Source: Listeria goaensis (GTDB lineage: Bacteria; Bacillota; Bacilli; Lactobacillales; Listeriaceae). From it: 64,000 nucleotides of DNA. The notes beneath the pieces are model-generated. The model saw only the letters and a list, made by a program, of their open reading frames with translations. It made no database searches and was not told the origin of the DNA. Shown here piece by piece: positions 44,141 to 53,920 of the stretch. The stretch lies in the NCBI RefSeq assembly GCF_900186125.1, contig NZ_FYBQ01000004.1:62001-126000 (forward strand), written 5' to 3'. The first letter of the stretch is position 1; every line of letters starts with the position of its first letter. The position numbers and the translations under genes were made by a program.

Positions 44141-45322
44141 TTATCGTGGTTCAACTAAAAGAATCCCAAGCTCAAACGACTCATTATCGTATAGCGCCGT
44201 CTGTTCAATGCGCGGCTCCCCGTTTTGATCCATCACCTTCAAGCGACAGAAAGCTCGATTAATATTAAGCGCCTCATACATGTCCGCCCGCGTTTTAACC
44301 ACCATTCCGTTCACTTCCGTAATTTTTTCACCCGGCGTTAAATTCATTCGCGCTGACGGCGAACCCGCTCTAGCACCCAAAATTACAATGCCATCAGGTT
44401 GCGGCGCGTATTTTTGCGGTGCCATCTTATCATTTCGATAATAGCGCCACATAATCCAAAACCTAGAAATAATTGCGAGCACAAAAGCAAACAATGTCAG
44501 CACCGGTATCACAATACTCAATAAACCAATTCCCGCAATAAAGACCGCGAGCGTCATTACTTGTCCCGAAATCTGTTTGCTTAAAACTTGCGGCAGTTCC
44601 GAACGCGTCTTTTGCTCAAAACCAATAATAAGCGGCAATATAATGAGCGTATAAGAATCCGTTCCAATATTAAAGACCGGCCACCACTCAAACAAATGGG
44701 TGATTTCCGTCCCCGGAATGAAAACAACAAGTGGGATAAACCATAGCTTGCGCAATTGAAATGCGCCAACTAATTTCCCGCGCCTGCTTTTCCGAAGTGA
44801 CGGAGAAGGTGAGCTTGCACTCGTGTGGCTGATTAAATAGGCTTCAACAAACAATGCAATCGCTAGTAAAAACGTCATTGCCACCATAAAATTATCTACA
44901 TTTAAATTATCATAGAGTAAGTACTTATCTTGAAGCGGCCCAAATTGTATATCGAAATAATAACAATAATAAAAGACTAAACTCGAAATACCAATCGTAA
45001 TCGCTGCTGAGCTTAAACGAAACATTGATGTAAGTAGTGCTAAAATTGTTATGGCATTAAAAATAACGAGCCATGAAATCATCACACTAAATCCAGAGAA
45101 GAACAATAGAATAGAGATTAAAAGCGCAACAAACACACCTAATGTGAAAAAGTTTTTAAGCTCTAGCCATGGTGAATAGATTCGCACGCTAAATGACTTA
45201 CGTTCCCACTTGATGCGGTTAAATCCAGCAAGAATAACGAAGAGGATGGCCAAATAAAAGACCGGCTGAAGAAATAAACTCGCCAAACCTTTTAAAATGA
45301 TTTCGATTACTTCCATTTCCAT
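44141..45322 (-). CDS. Polytopic membrane protein with C-terminal PDZ domain, 393 aa
   Basis: About eight to ten transmembrane helices (residues 10-290) are followed by a PDZ-like domain (about 310-393) whose carboxylate-binding loop region is IVILGARAGSPSARMNLTPG and which continues GEKITEVNGMVVKTRADMYE. No protease motif is visible. It may act as a scaffold recognising C-terminal tails at the cytoplasmic face. The B. subtilis counterpart by domain order would be SwrAA-associated MinJ (membrane helices plus PDZ), which links DivIVA to MinD. That identification is only by architecture. It lies 20 bases after cls. Confidence 0.75.
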   Translation of the reverse strand: MEMEVIEIILKGLASLFLQPVFYLAILFVILAGFNRIKWERKSFSVRIYSPWLELKNFFTLGVFVALLISILLFFSGFSVMISWLVIFNAITILALLTSMFRLSSAAITIGISSLVFYYCYYFDIQFGPLQDKYLLYDNLNVDNFMVAMTFLLAIALFVEAYLISHTSASSPSPSLRKSRRGKLVGAFQLRKLWFIPLVVFIPGTEITHLFEWWPVFNIGTDSYTLIILPLIIGFEQKTRSELPQVLSKQISGQVMTLAVFIAGIGLLSIVIPVLTLFAFVLAIISRFWIMWRYYRNDKMAPQKYAPQPDGIVILGARAGSPSARMNLTPGEKITEVNGMVVKTRADMYEALNINRAFCRLKVMDQNGEPRIEQTALYDNESFELGILLVEPR

Positions 45323-45342
45323 CCCACCCTTCTACTTTCTTT

Positions 45343-46791
45343 CTATAATATTGGCGCCAGCAATCTGCTGACAGCTTCTTTCAATTTTATCCAAACCGAA
45401 CGTTCTTTATAAAGTTCAGGCGTAAGCTGATAGGATTTCAAAATATCTTCCAAAAAGATATCTTCCAATTTTTGTGCAAAAGCCTTCTCATAAATAAACG
45501 CATTCACTTCAAAATTTAGTCTAAAACTACGAAAATCCATATTCGCCGTTCCAACCGAAGCAATTTCTCCATCAATGACAAGCATTTTGGCATGAATAAA
45601 GCCATTGTCATAAATGAAAATTTTCGCCCCCGTCTCCATCAATTCACCTGCATAACTTGTCGTAGCGCGGTAAACAAACGCATGGTCCGGCTTATTTGGA
45701 ATCATGATACGCACATCAATTCCCGAAAGTGAGGCAATTTTTAAAGCCTCAAACAAACTCGCATCAGGAATAAAATACGGTGACTGCAAATAAATTGATT
45801 TTTTAGCGGAATTAATCATTTTAATATAGCCATTTTTAATTTGCTGCCATTCCGAATCTGGGCCGCTTGAAACAATTTGCAAACTCGTATGCCCACCACC
45901 ATAAAAAGCAGGGAAATAACGCGCTTTATAGTCCACCTTATGGCTCGGCGCAGCCGAATTCCAGTCCATAATAAACCGCGTCTGCATCGCATAAACCGCT
46001 TTCCCGTGCACACGAAGATGCGTATCACGCCAGTAACCAAACTTTTTCGATAGACCCAAATATTCGTCACCGATATTAAACCCGCCAATATAGCCAACTT
46101 CACCATCAATAATCGCTAGTTTTCGGTGGTTTCGATAATTCAATCGAAAGTTAATCAGCGGAAGCTTCGAAGGAAAGAACGGCCTCACTATACCTCCATT
46201 TTTCTCCAGTTGATGAAAGAACGACTTCTTCGTTGTCCTTGAGCCCATGGCGTCATAGATGACTTTCACGTTTAGTCCCTCCGCGGCTTTCCTTTCAAGC
46301 AGGCGGACCATTCGCTTTCCAAGCTCATCCGAATGAAAAATATAATAAATAATATGAATGTGATCCGTTGCATTTTCAATATCCTTCATCAAGGCTTCAA
46401 ACTTCTCATGCCCATCCACATAAACATCCACTTCATTGTCTTGCGTCAAGATTGCACCATCATTTACAAGTAGCAAATAAATTAAATCCCGATATTTTCT
46501 TACATTCGAATCACTAAACGGAAATTCTTTCTGTCGAATTAATTCAATTTGATTGTCTGTTGATTCTCTTATCCCAATTTTTTCCTGCCCTTTCCAGTCA
46601 AAAATCTTCTTATTTGAAAGTTTTCTACCAAATATCAGGTAAATAACGAATCCAAGGATAGGAATAAACGTTAAAACTAGCAGCCACGCCCAAGTTGCTG
46701 ACGTATCTCTACGTTCTAAAAATACTGTTACCGCTGCGAAGAAAACATTTAAAATTAACAGGACAATGAGAATTGCTGTCAAAATCCCCAT
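45343..46791 (-). CDS. cls: Cardiolipin synthase
   Basis: A 482-aa phospholipase-D superfamily enzyme that joins two phosphatidylglycerol molecules. Two N-terminal membrane helices (residues 2-24 and 34-54) precede two HKD motifs (NHRKLAIIDGEVGYIGGFNI and FIHAKMLVIDG...GTANMDFRS). Operonic with the PDZ membrane protein. Confidence 0.94.
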   Translation of the reverse strand: MGILTAILIVLLILNVFFAAVTVFLERRDTSATWAWLLVLTFIPILGFVIYLIFGRKLSNKKIFDWKGQEKIGIRESTDNQIELIRQKEFPFSDSNVRKYRDLIYLLLVNDGAILTQDNEVDVYVDGHEKFEALMKDIENATDHIHIIYYIFHSDELGKRMVRLLERKAAEGLNVKVIYDAMGSRTTKKSFFHQLEKNGGIVRPFFPSKLPLINFRLNYRNHRKLAIIDGEVGYIGGFNIGDEYLGLSKKFGYWRDTHLRVHGKAVYAMQTRFIMDWNSAAPSHKVDYKARYFPAFYGGGHTSLQIVSSGPDSEWQQIKNGYIKMINSAKKSIYLQSPYFIPDASLFEALKIASLSGIDVRIMIPNKPDHAFVYRATTSYAGELMETGAKIFIYDNGFIHAKMLVIDGEIASVGTANMDFRSFRLNFEVNAFIYEKAFAQKLEDIFLEDILKSYQLTPELYKERSVWIKLKEAVSRLLAPIL

Positions 46792-46908
46792 TTTGCTCTC
46801 TCCCTTTTTGATTTATTCTATCCAATCATATCATAAAATCCCCGTTTCCGCCCATTTTACAACAAAAAAGCAGATAAAATTACATTTTAGCAATTCTTTT
46901 CCAATAGC

Positions 46909-46948
46909 AAAAAAAGTTTGGAACAAAATTTTGTCCCAAACTTTTTTT
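46909..46948 (-). terminator. Terminator of the M23 peptidase gene
   Basis: Near-perfect stem AAAAAAAGTTTGGGACAAA / TTTGTTCCAAACTTTTTTT next to the stop at 46953. Confidence 0.92.
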
Positions 46949-46952
46949 AAAC

Positions 46953-48269
46953 TTATAAATATGGTGCTGGATTGACCGGAACGCCATTTTTATGAATCTC
47001 AAAATGCAAATGCTGTCCTGTCGACTGACCCGTAGAACCCATAATTCCAATATTTTGTCCTTGCATCACTTTTTGACCTGCGACAACACTCAAGCTTCCC
47101 GCACGCATATGTCCATAAAGCGTTTGATAACCATTACCATGATCAATTTCCACTACGTATCCGTAGCCTCCATAACCACTACCCGATGCTCCGAAACCGG
47201 AAAAAACAACCGTTCCACTTGCGGCCGCAAAAACAGGAACCGTTCCCCCTGCTGCAATATCTTGCCCTTTATGAGATTCATATTGCCCTGTTACCGGGTT
47301 TGTCCGCTCACTAAATCCTGAGGTTAAAATACCCGCGGCTGGTTTGATAAACATTCCGCCAGAAGATGCAGGCGCCGAGTATGAACTTCCTTGTGAAGGT
47401 TGCGACGGCGCGCTTGCGCTACTTGTAGTTTGTCTACTGCTCGCCTTACGCTTCGCTTCAGCAGCTTGTTTCGCCGCCATTTCTTTCTTATGTTGCTCTT
47501 CCGCATACGCGGCCGTTAAGTTCGCAGCCACTTGCTGTTCTTCCTTCGACAAATTGGCTTTTTGTGCTTCCAAGACAGCCTTTTCCTGATTTGTCTTATC
47601 TTTTTTCGTTGCTAGCGTAAGTAGCAAATCATCCTGCTCCGCTTTTTGACTCTCCAAATTATTTTTGATTACTGTAATTTGCGTAGCAAGCTGATTCAAT
47701 TCTGCTAATTTCTTCTCAGAAGTATCTTGCATTTTTTTCAAAAGATCTTGATCTTCCTTCTGCTTCTTCATGATTTCCTGATCGGCATTCACAATCTCAG
47801 TAACAAGTGATGCCCTTCCAAAAAAGTCGGCAAAATCTTCTGCTTGTAGAAGTACGTTTAAATAACTCTGTCCGCTTCCATTCGTTTGAATCGCACGCGC
47901 CCGATTATCAAGCACACCTTTGCGCTGTTTAATTTCTTCTTTCAAGTCCGCAATATCAGCCTTTAATTGCTTAACTTTGCCTTCCTCCGTGACCACTTTC
48001 GCTTGTTGCTCTTTTAACTTCTTGTTCGTTGCTTCAATTTCTTTTGAAACTTTCTCTAGCGATGCCGCTACATCTTGTGACTCCGCTTCTAAGCTTTCCA
48101 TCTCCGAGTTCTTTTGGCCAATATTGCCTTCCACTGAAGATTGTTGTTCTTGTAACTTTTTCTTTTGACTCTCCATACCATTTATATCATCTGCAAGTAC
48201 ATTCAGCGGTTGCGTAAGGAATGCAACAGTAGTCAGTACCATTACCCCAGATATTAATTTCTTTTTCAT
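46953..48269 (-). CDS. Secreted coiled-coil M23 (LytM) peptidase-family wall hydrolase
   Basis: 438 aa: signal peptide (residues 1-26, cleavage after VLA), a long coiled coil (30-255), an Ala/Ser/Gln-rich linker, and an M23 domain (about 310-438). The domain carries the zinc ligands in SHKGQDIAAGG and HLHFEIHKNG, plus YGHMRAGSL. The Asp of the HxxxD motif is present, so it is probably an active endopeptidase. The coiled coil is clearly homologous to that of the NlpC/P60 protein encoded just upstream (RARAIQ...SYLNVLLQAEDFADF against RARAMQ...[15 protein letters not shown]). Such coiled coils receive activation from FtsEX. Confidence 0.92.
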   Translation of the reverse strand: MKKKLISGVMVLTTVAFLTQPLNVLADDINGMESQKKKLQEQQSSVEGNIGQKNSEMESLEAESQDVAASLEKVSKEIEATNKKLKEQQAKVVTEEGKVKQLKADIADLKEEIKQRKGVLDNRARAIQTNGSGQSYLNVLLQAEDFADFFGRASLVTEIVNADQEIMKKQKEDQDLLKKMQDTSEKKLAELNQLATQITVIKNNLESQKAEQDDLLLTLATKKDKTNQEKAVLEAQKANLSKEEQQVAANLTAAYAEEQHKKEMAAKQAAEAKRKASSRQTTSSASAPSQPSQGSSYSAPASSGGMFIKPAAGILTSGFSERTNPVTGQYESHKGQDIAAGGTVPVFAAASGTVVFSGFGASGSGYGGYGYVVEIDHGNGYQTLYGHMRAGSLSVVAGQKVMQGQNIGIMGSTGQSTGQHLHFEIHKNGVPVNPAPYL

Positions 48270-48305
48270 TTTTTGGAAAAACCCCTAACTTTTTTATTAC
48301 TTTTG

Positions 48306-48358
48306 GCAAAAAAGGATAGAAAAATACCCTTGCCGCCAAGACAAAGGTACTTTTCTAT
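48306..48358 (-). terminator. Terminator between the P60-type and M23-type hydrolase genes
   Basis: Minus strand AATAGAAAAGTACC ... GGGTATTTTTCTATC followed by CTTTTTT. It separates the two genes transcriptionally. Confidence 0.85.
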
Positions 48359-48380
48359 TTTCAATACATCAAATTTATTT

Positions 48381-49586
48381 TTAGAAGTTAGCTACACGAC
48401 CGTAACCAACTAAATACTTAGCCCAGTAGCCGCTAGAAATATTATCATACATAACGCCATTATTTTGTGCGTTAATCATTTGACCGCCACCAACATAGAT
48501 ACCTACGTGTGCGATTCCACTTCCATAGTTAAAGAATACTAGGTCGCCTGGTTTCGCTTGGCTAGCACTAATTTTTTGAGCAGCTGCATATTGTCCACCA
48601 GAAGTTCTTGGTAAGCTAATGCCTGCTGCACGGAAAGCGTAAGAAGTAAATCCAGAACAGTCAAATGCGCTTGGACCAGATGCACCTAATGAATAAGGTT
48701 TACCAAGTTGTGCACGTGCCGCTGAAATCATTGCAGAATATCCGCTTCCAGATGGTTGTTGTACATTACTGCTGGAAGAGCTATTATTGTTGCTATTTTT
48801 GTTCGCAGACGTTTTAGCCGTTGAAGATGATGATGTTCCTGAATTGTTATTTTCAACACCTGCAGTTGGCGCTGCCGCTGCTGTTAATGCGCGTGCACGT
48901 TCAGTTGCTGCCGCCGCTTGTTTATCACGTTCACTTACTAAGCCTGCTTTAGCATTTTCAGCACTTGCTTGGTCAGCCGCTAATTGTGCTACAACAGCTT
49001 CTTTTTCAGCTTTTTGTGCTTCAATTTTATTTTGTTCAGCTTCAAATTTATGAATCGCTTCTTTTTGAGATTCTTGTTTTTTCTTCACAGAAGCTTGCTT
49101 TGTTTTTAACGCTTCTTCATCATTTTTTTGATCATCCAAAATTGCTTTGTCAGAATCAACTAGTTGGTTAACTGCAGAAACACGGTTAACTAAATCAGAG
49201 AAATCTTCAGACCCTAAAATTACATCTAAGTATGCGTTGGAGTTAGAAGTTTTTTGCATTGCGCGTGCGCGCTCTTTAAGTACTTCTTCACGCTCTTTAA
49301 TTCTCTCGTTGATTTCTTTAATATCACTGTTTAATTCTTTAAGCTCTTTAGTAGTATTGTCAAAATCCGCTTGAATTTTCTTAGCATTCTTTTGAGCAGC
49401 TTCCATATCAGCAACTAATTTAGATAGTTCAGATTCTAAATCACCTTTTTTTGCCTTTAAGTCGTTAATTTTTTTGTCTTGTGATTGAATGTCAGTATTA
49501 ACGTCTGCAAATGCGTTTGTTGTAAATACCGGTGCGATTGTCATTACTGTTGCTAGTGATACTGCAATTAAAGCGTTCTTTTTCAA
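48381..49586 (-). CDS. spl: Secreted NlpC/P60 peptidoglycan endopeptidase P45 (Spl, CwlO-like)
   Basis: 401 aa: signal peptide (residues 1-27, AFA cleavage), coiled coil (30-235), a Ser/Asn-rich low-complexity linker ([20 protein letters not shown]), and an NlpC/P60 domain (285-401). The catalytic Cys is in [11 protein letters not shown] and the His in [10 protein letters not shown]. It cleaves stem peptides in the wall like B. subtilis CwlO, whose activity needs FtsEX, and ftsX and ftsE lie directly upstream. Matches the Listeria P45 protein. Confidence 0.93.
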   Translation of the reverse strand: MKKNALIAVSLATVMTIAPVFTTNAFADVNTDIQSQDKKINDLKAKKGDLESELSKLVADMEAAQKNAKKIQADFDNTTKELKELNSDIKEINERIKEREEVLKERARAMQKTSNSNAYLDVILGSEDFSDLVNRVSAVNQLVDSDKAILDDQKNDEEALKTKQASVKKKQESQKEAIHKFEAEQNKIEAQKAEKEAVVAQLAADQASAENAKAGLVSERDKQAAAATERARALTAAAAPTAGVENNNSGTSSSSTAKTSANKNSNNNSSSSSNVQQPSGSGYSAMISAARAQLGKPYSLGASGPSAFDCSGFTSYAFRAAGISLPRTSGGQYAAAQKISASQAKPGDLVFFNYGSGIAHVGIYVGGGQMINAQNNGVMYDNISSGYWAKYLVGYGRVANF

Positions 49587-49649
49587 AGAATTTACCTCCT
49601 AAAAAGCTCCCTAAGCTTTTCTTTGTTTTTTTTGTTATTATTTTCGTTC

Positions 49650-50534
49650 TTAAACTTTTAAAAATCTTCTAATTGAGATAGCACTTCCCCAAACACCAAT
49701 TAAAACGCCGATAACAATAATTAGCGCGCTAATTTCATACGCAAAAGGTGTCGGTGGTAAGAGCGAAAGTGATGATGTTGCAAGTTTCGGGTTTAATAGG
49801 TTATACGTGTTAATGTAACCTACAAAAGTTAATACAACTGGAATGATTGAACCGATAAGACCCAACCACGCCCCTTCTAAAACGAATGGCCAGCGTATAA
49901 ACCAGTTTGTCGCCCCAACAAGTTTCATGATTTCAATTTCTTTTCTTCTTGAGAAGATTGCAATCTTGATTGTGTTTGAAATGAGGAACATCGCTGTTAA
50001 TAGTAACCCAATGCTTAATACTATACCAGCATATCTTGCCCATTGCAATGTATCAAATAATTTATCTACGGTTTTTTCACCATATTCTGCATCATCTACG
50101 TATTTTAATTTTTCAATCTTAGTTGCTACAGTCTTCGTTTGTTCTGGCTGTTCTGCTTGAACGATAAATACATCATGAAGTGGATTATCTTGCTTGAATA
50201 ACTCGAAATTCTTTCCATATGTTCCTACTAAATTCTCCAATTGTTCATCTTTAGAGGAGAAAGTTACAGTATCCACACCGTCAATCTTTTCGATGTTTTT
50301 CTTTAGCTCATCTTCTTGTTCTTGTGTAGCTCCGAGTGAAATATGCACGTTAATTTGCACATCATTTTCAACATCTGAGGCTAGCTTATTCATATTCATT
50401 AAAATGGAGAAGAACACGCTCACAAGAATAAGTGTTACTGTGACTGCACTCGCTGCTGCAAAAGTCATCCAACCATTTCTGTAAAGACTTTTGAAGCTTT
50501 CTTTCATATGTCTTCCAAAGGTTTTAAATTTCAT
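49650..50534 (-). CDS. ftsX: Cell-division/wall-hydrolase ABC permease FtsX
   Basis: About 294 aa with four membrane helices and a large extracellular loop between the first two (residues about 45-150, NVHISLGATQEQEDELKKNI). That loop contacts the coiled coil of the partner hydrolase. ATG 50534 is chosen: AAGGAG lies nine bases upstream within the 3' end of ftsE, so the genes are coupled; the frame is open to 50594. It signals ATP hydrolysis by FtsE to P45. Confidence 0.95.
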   Translation of the reverse strand: MKFKTFGRHMKESFKSLYRNGWMTFAAASAVTVTLILVSVFFSILMNMNKLASDVENDVQINVHISLGATQEQEDELKKNIEKIDGVDTVTFSSKDEQLENLVGTYGKNFELFKQDNPLHDVFIVQAEQPEQTKTVATKIEKLKYVDDAEYGEKTVDKLFDTLQWARYAGIVLSIGLLLTAMFLISNTIKIAIFSRRKEIEIMKLVGATNWFIRWPFVLEGAWLGLIGSIIPVVLTFVGYINTYNLLNPKLATSSLSLLPPTPFAYEISALIIVIGVLIGVWGSAISIRRFLKV

Positions 50535-51210
50535 ATCCATATTCTCCTTGCTGCTCATCACGTGCGATACGACCATTTTCGATAGCAATAACACGATGTT
50601 TCAACGTGTTCACAATTTCTTTGTTGTGTGTTGCCATCACAATCGTAGTGCCTTGACGATTAATTTCCTCAAGGATATTCATGATTTCCCATGAAGTATC
50701 TGGATCGAGATTACCGGTTGGTTCATCGGCAATCAAAACTTTTGGCATATTCGCGATGGATCTAGCAATCGAAATACGTTGCTGTTCTCCACCTGAAAGC
50801 TCATCTGGTAGCATTCTAACTTTGTGCTTTAAATTAACTAAATCTAGAACTTCCATAACACGTTGTTTAATTTCAACCGGGTCTTTTTCTACTACTTCCA
50901 TTGCGTAGGCAATATTTTCATATACCGTTTTGCTAGAAAGTAATTTAAAATCCTGGAAAACAACGCCAACATCACGTCTTAAATATGGAATTTCTCGATT
51001 TTTCAAGTTGATTAAATCAAAATTATCAACTTGAATGTTTCCTTTGGTCGCTCGTTCTTCACGATAAATCATTTTTATAAAAGTGGATTTACCTGCTCCA
51101 CTTGGACCAACCACATAAACGAATTCCCCTTGGTCAATTTTGATATTTAGACCATTAGCAGCAGTAATGCCGTTTGGGTACTTCTTATACACGTCTTCCA
51201 TCAATATCAT
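50524..51210 (-). CDS. ftsE: Cell-division ATP-binding protein FtsE
   Basis: A 228-aa ABC ATPase with Walker A GPSGAGKS (35-42), signature LSGGEQQRISIARSIA, Walker B VLIADEPTGNLDP and H-loop MATHNKEIV. It drives FtsX and thus the activity of secreted coiled-coil hydrolases. First gene of the ftsEX unit; spl follows ftsX by 63 bases. Confidence 0.96.
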   Translation of the reverse strand: MILMEDVYKKYPNGITAANGLNIKIDQGEFVYVVGPSGAGKSTFIKMIYREERATKGNIQVDNFDLINLKNREIPYLRRDVGVVFQDFKLLSSKTVYENIAYAMEVVEKDPVEIKQRVMEVLDLVNLKHKVRMLPDELSGGEQQRISIARSIANMPKVLIADEPTGNLDPDTSWEIMNILEEINRQGTTIVMATHNKEIVNTLKHRVIAIENGRIARDEQQGEYGYEI

Positions 51211-51669
51211 TTTATCACCTAATTTGCCTTTCTTAATAAAGCGTCATTTGTAAGGTAATGCAATGATAACCTTTGACATAAAACTGTTATGCTGTGCCGG
51301 ATACACTTCAACACAAAGTCTATTATAACATCCTAGTTTTTCATCAGTAGGTTAATTGCATTACAGTTATATTTCAGCCTGTGACAATCTCATTTGTTAA
51401 CTTATAAAGAACTTTTTCGTATGTTTAAAAACTAAATTTTTGAGTTTCGTTTTGAGTTGGAATTACAACCTATTTTTAGGCACATTAAAAACCATCTACA
51501 TGGTCCCTCTTTCCACTGCTCCTATTGTATCCTTTTTCCCCTCAAAATAACATTACAGCCAGATTAAAAATGATTACAGTTTCCAACGATTGGGATAGAC
51601 CAGTCTTCCTTACTACCTCAACTTGTTTGCATATGCACAGATGCTTTCTGTCATATATCTGTTATATAA
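51211..51669. other. Intergenic region upstream of ftsE
   Basis: About 460 bases without an acceptable gene on either strand. It must contain the ftsE promoter. No structured RNA or long repeat was recognised. Confidence 0.4.
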
Positions 51670-51714
51670 AAAAGGTGTAACTAATCACTTGTATTAGTTA
51701 CACCTTTTTTAGCA
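51670..51714 (-). terminator. Terminator downstream of the YitT-family gene
   Basis: AAAAAAGGTGTAACTAAT / ATTAGTTACACCTTTTTT is a perfect 18-base-pair stem, about 110 bases after the gene stop. Confidence 0.9.
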
Positions 51715-51824
51715 AGCCGCTCACCGCACCATACTCAGCTACTGACAAACAGTAAAACTCTAGGCAAAAGGGAGCGGAATACAGGCTTTAACAGCGAAGA
51801 TTGCCGTTTGTCATCCATATCGCG

Positions 51825-52688
51825 TTACACCGTAAAACCTTCACCCATCACTTCACTAGCGCTCATCACAACAACAAACGCGTTGGCATCAATTTCCTTC
51901 ACCACTTCTTTCAGCTTCGGAAACTCTCGTTGTGAAATCACACAAAGCAAAATTTGCTTTTCATCTTCGGTATAACCGCCTTTAGCAGAAAGACGCGTAA
52001 TCCCTCTATCAATTTTGAATAAAATCGCCTGCCTAATTTCCTCTTGATTTTCAGAAATAATAAGCACCGTTTTGGACTGGTTTAAACCGACTTGAACCAA
52101 ATCGATTGTTTTGCTAGTCGCGAACAAGGCAATTAAGGCGTAGAGGCCCGACTCAATACTAAAGACAAACATCGCCGAAATCACGACAAGCCCATCAATG
52201 ATTGCCACACAGATGCCTAGCGACAGATGGAAGTATTTATGCACAATTTGGGCAAGGACATCAGTCCCACCAGTGGAAGCCTTCCCGCGAAAGACAATTC
52301 CAAGCCCGAAGCCCACTAAAATGCCGCCAAACAAAGCAGCGATAAGCGGTTCGTGCGTCCACGGAGCAAAATCCTGTGACAGATAAACAAAGAGCGGAAT
52401 GGTCATCGTTCCTATAAATGTTTTAATCCCAAATTGGTAGCCCAAAAAGAATACACCCGCAATGAAAAGCGGAATATTGAGCGCCCACTGGATAAAAGCT
52501 GGCGTCCATCCCGTCAAATAATTCACAATTGTACTAATACCACTTACGCCGCCAGAAGCAATGTGATTGGGGAGCAACAGCACATTAAAGGCTATCGCAA
52601 TAAAGGCTGCCCCCAAAACAACATACAAATAATCTAGCGTTTTCATAAGCCACAATTTTCTCGGCGCGCGATTTCGTTTTTTAGTCAT
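51825..52688 (-). CDS. YitT-family membrane protein (DUF161 and DUF2179)
   Basis: About 287 aa with five to six membrane helices in the N-terminal part (LLLPNHIASGGVSGISTIVN and FRGKASTGGTDVLAQIVHKY are the two family repeats) and a soluble C-terminal DUF2179 domain (about 225-287, ITRLSAKGGYTEDEKQILLC). Substrate unknown. ATG 52688 is chosen since AAGGCGGG follows the prfB stop just upstream; the frame is open to 52730 inside prfB. Downstream of prfB on the same strand. Confidence 0.88.
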   Translation of the reverse strand: MTKKRNRAPRKLWLMKTLDYLYVVLGAAFIAIAFNVLLLPNHIASGGVSGISTIVNYLTGWTPAFIQWALNIPLFIAGVFFLGYQFGIKTFIGTMTIPLFVYLSQDFAPWTHEPLIAALFGGILVGFGLGIVFRGKASTGGTDVLAQIVHKYFHLSLGICVAIIDGLVVISAMFVFSIESGLYALIALFATSKTIDLVQVGLNQSKTVLIISENQEEIRQAILFKIDRGITRLSAKGGYTEDEKQILLCVISQREFPKLKEVVKEIDANAFVVVMSASEVMGEGFTV

Positions 52689-52701
52689 ACGAACACCCGC
52701 C

Positions 52702-53803
52702 TTATTGAATGCGCGAACGCAAATATGCATTCACGAATTCATCCAACTCACCGTCCATGACAGCTTGTGTATTCCCCGTTTCCACATTCGTCCTGTGATC
52801 CTTCACCATCGAATATGGGTGGAAAACATACGAGCGAATTTGGCTACCCCAGCCGATTTCCTTTTGTTCTCCGCGAATTTCTGCTAGCTCTGCCTCTTTC
52901 TCCTCTTGCTCTTTTTGATAAAGCTTTGCCTTAAGCATTTTAAGCGCCTGTTCCCGGTTTTTCAATTGCGAACGTTCCGACTGGCAAGTAACCACAATTC
53001 CAGAAGGCATATGCGTCATCCGCACAGCAGAATCCGTCGTATTAATATGCTGACCACCAGCACCCGTCGCGCGGTACGTATCAATTTTCAAATCTTCCGT
53101 CCGCACTTCAATTTCAATATCATCATCCATTTCAGGCATCACATCAATCGACACAAAAGACGTATGGCGACGACCAGATGAATCAAATGGCGAAATCCGC
53201 ACCAAACGATGCACGCCTTTCTCAGCTTTTAAATAACCATAAGCATTATGCCCTTTAATGAGTAGCGTAACGCTTTTGATCCCCGCTTCGTCGCCCGCCT
53301 GATAATCCAGTGTCTCCACCTTGAAGCCTTTTTTCTCCGCAAAACGTTGATACATACGTAAAAGCATCGAACCCCAGTCTTGTGATTCCGTACCACCAGC
53401 CCCAGGATGAAGCTCTAAAATTGCATTATTTTTATCATAAGGATCACTTAACATAAGCTTGAGTTCAAACTCATCAAGCTCTTTTACAAACGTCATGAGT
53501 TCCGCTTCCAGCTCATTTTGCAAATCAGCATCCGCTTCCTCACGAAGGAGCTCCAAGCTCACCTCTAAATTTTCCTGTTCTTCTTCTAATTTATGAAAAG
53601 CATTGTAAACCTCTTTCAAACCATTCGACTCATTGATAACTTTTTGCGCCGCCTGTTGATCATTCCAAAAATTTGGATCAAGCATTTGATCTTCCAACTC
53701 CGCAATGCGCACCTCCATCGTTTCTAAGTCAAAGAGACCCCCTAAAGTCTGTGATTTGGCTCGCCGTTTTCTCAAGCGAATTACGAATTTCTGCTAATTC
53801 CAT
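52702..53803 (-). CDS. prfB: Peptide chain release factor 2 with programmed +1 frameshift
   Basis: Frame 1 starts at ATG 53803 ([20 protein letters not shown]) and reaches CTT TGA C, with TGA at 53731-53729 as codon 25. Three bases before CTT lies AGGGGG, the internal Shine-Dalgarno-like stimulator. Reading resumes one base on at GAC ([12 protein letters not shown]). The total is 366 aa, the length of B. subtilis RF2. The GGQ catalytic loop is [17 protein letters not shown]2 recognises UGA and UAA, so low RF2 raises the shift and its own synthesis. A single continuous frame would miss the first 24 residues. Confidence 0.95.
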
Positions 53804-53885
53804 AGTTATTTCCACCTTTTTTTATTATTCTAAACTTATTTTAGTATATAAAAATCAAGAGCATAAAGCCAGAACATTTTTTCCG

Positions 53886-53918
53886 AAGAAAAGGAGCGCC
53901 AAAATAGCGCCCCGAGAT
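53886..53918 (-). terminator. Hairpin between secA and prfB
   Basis: Minus strand GGGGCGC-TATTTTG-GCGCTCC followed by TTTTCTTC. A moderate terminator that may allow read-through to prfB. Confidence 0.6.
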
Positions 53919-53920
53919 TT

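Noticed and set aside
44141-45322. Naming the PDZ membrane protein MinJ
   Set aside because: The domain order fits, but I cannot confirm homology from sequence alone, so no gene symbol is given.
48787-49374. Plus-strand frames opposite the P45 coiled coil
   Set aside because: The low-complexity coiled-coil sequence opens all frames; no start signals or family features.
53702-53775. prfB start at 53775 with an [11 protein letters not shown]-terminus
   Set aside because: This is the shifted frame read backwards past the frameshift site; the real start is ATG 53803.
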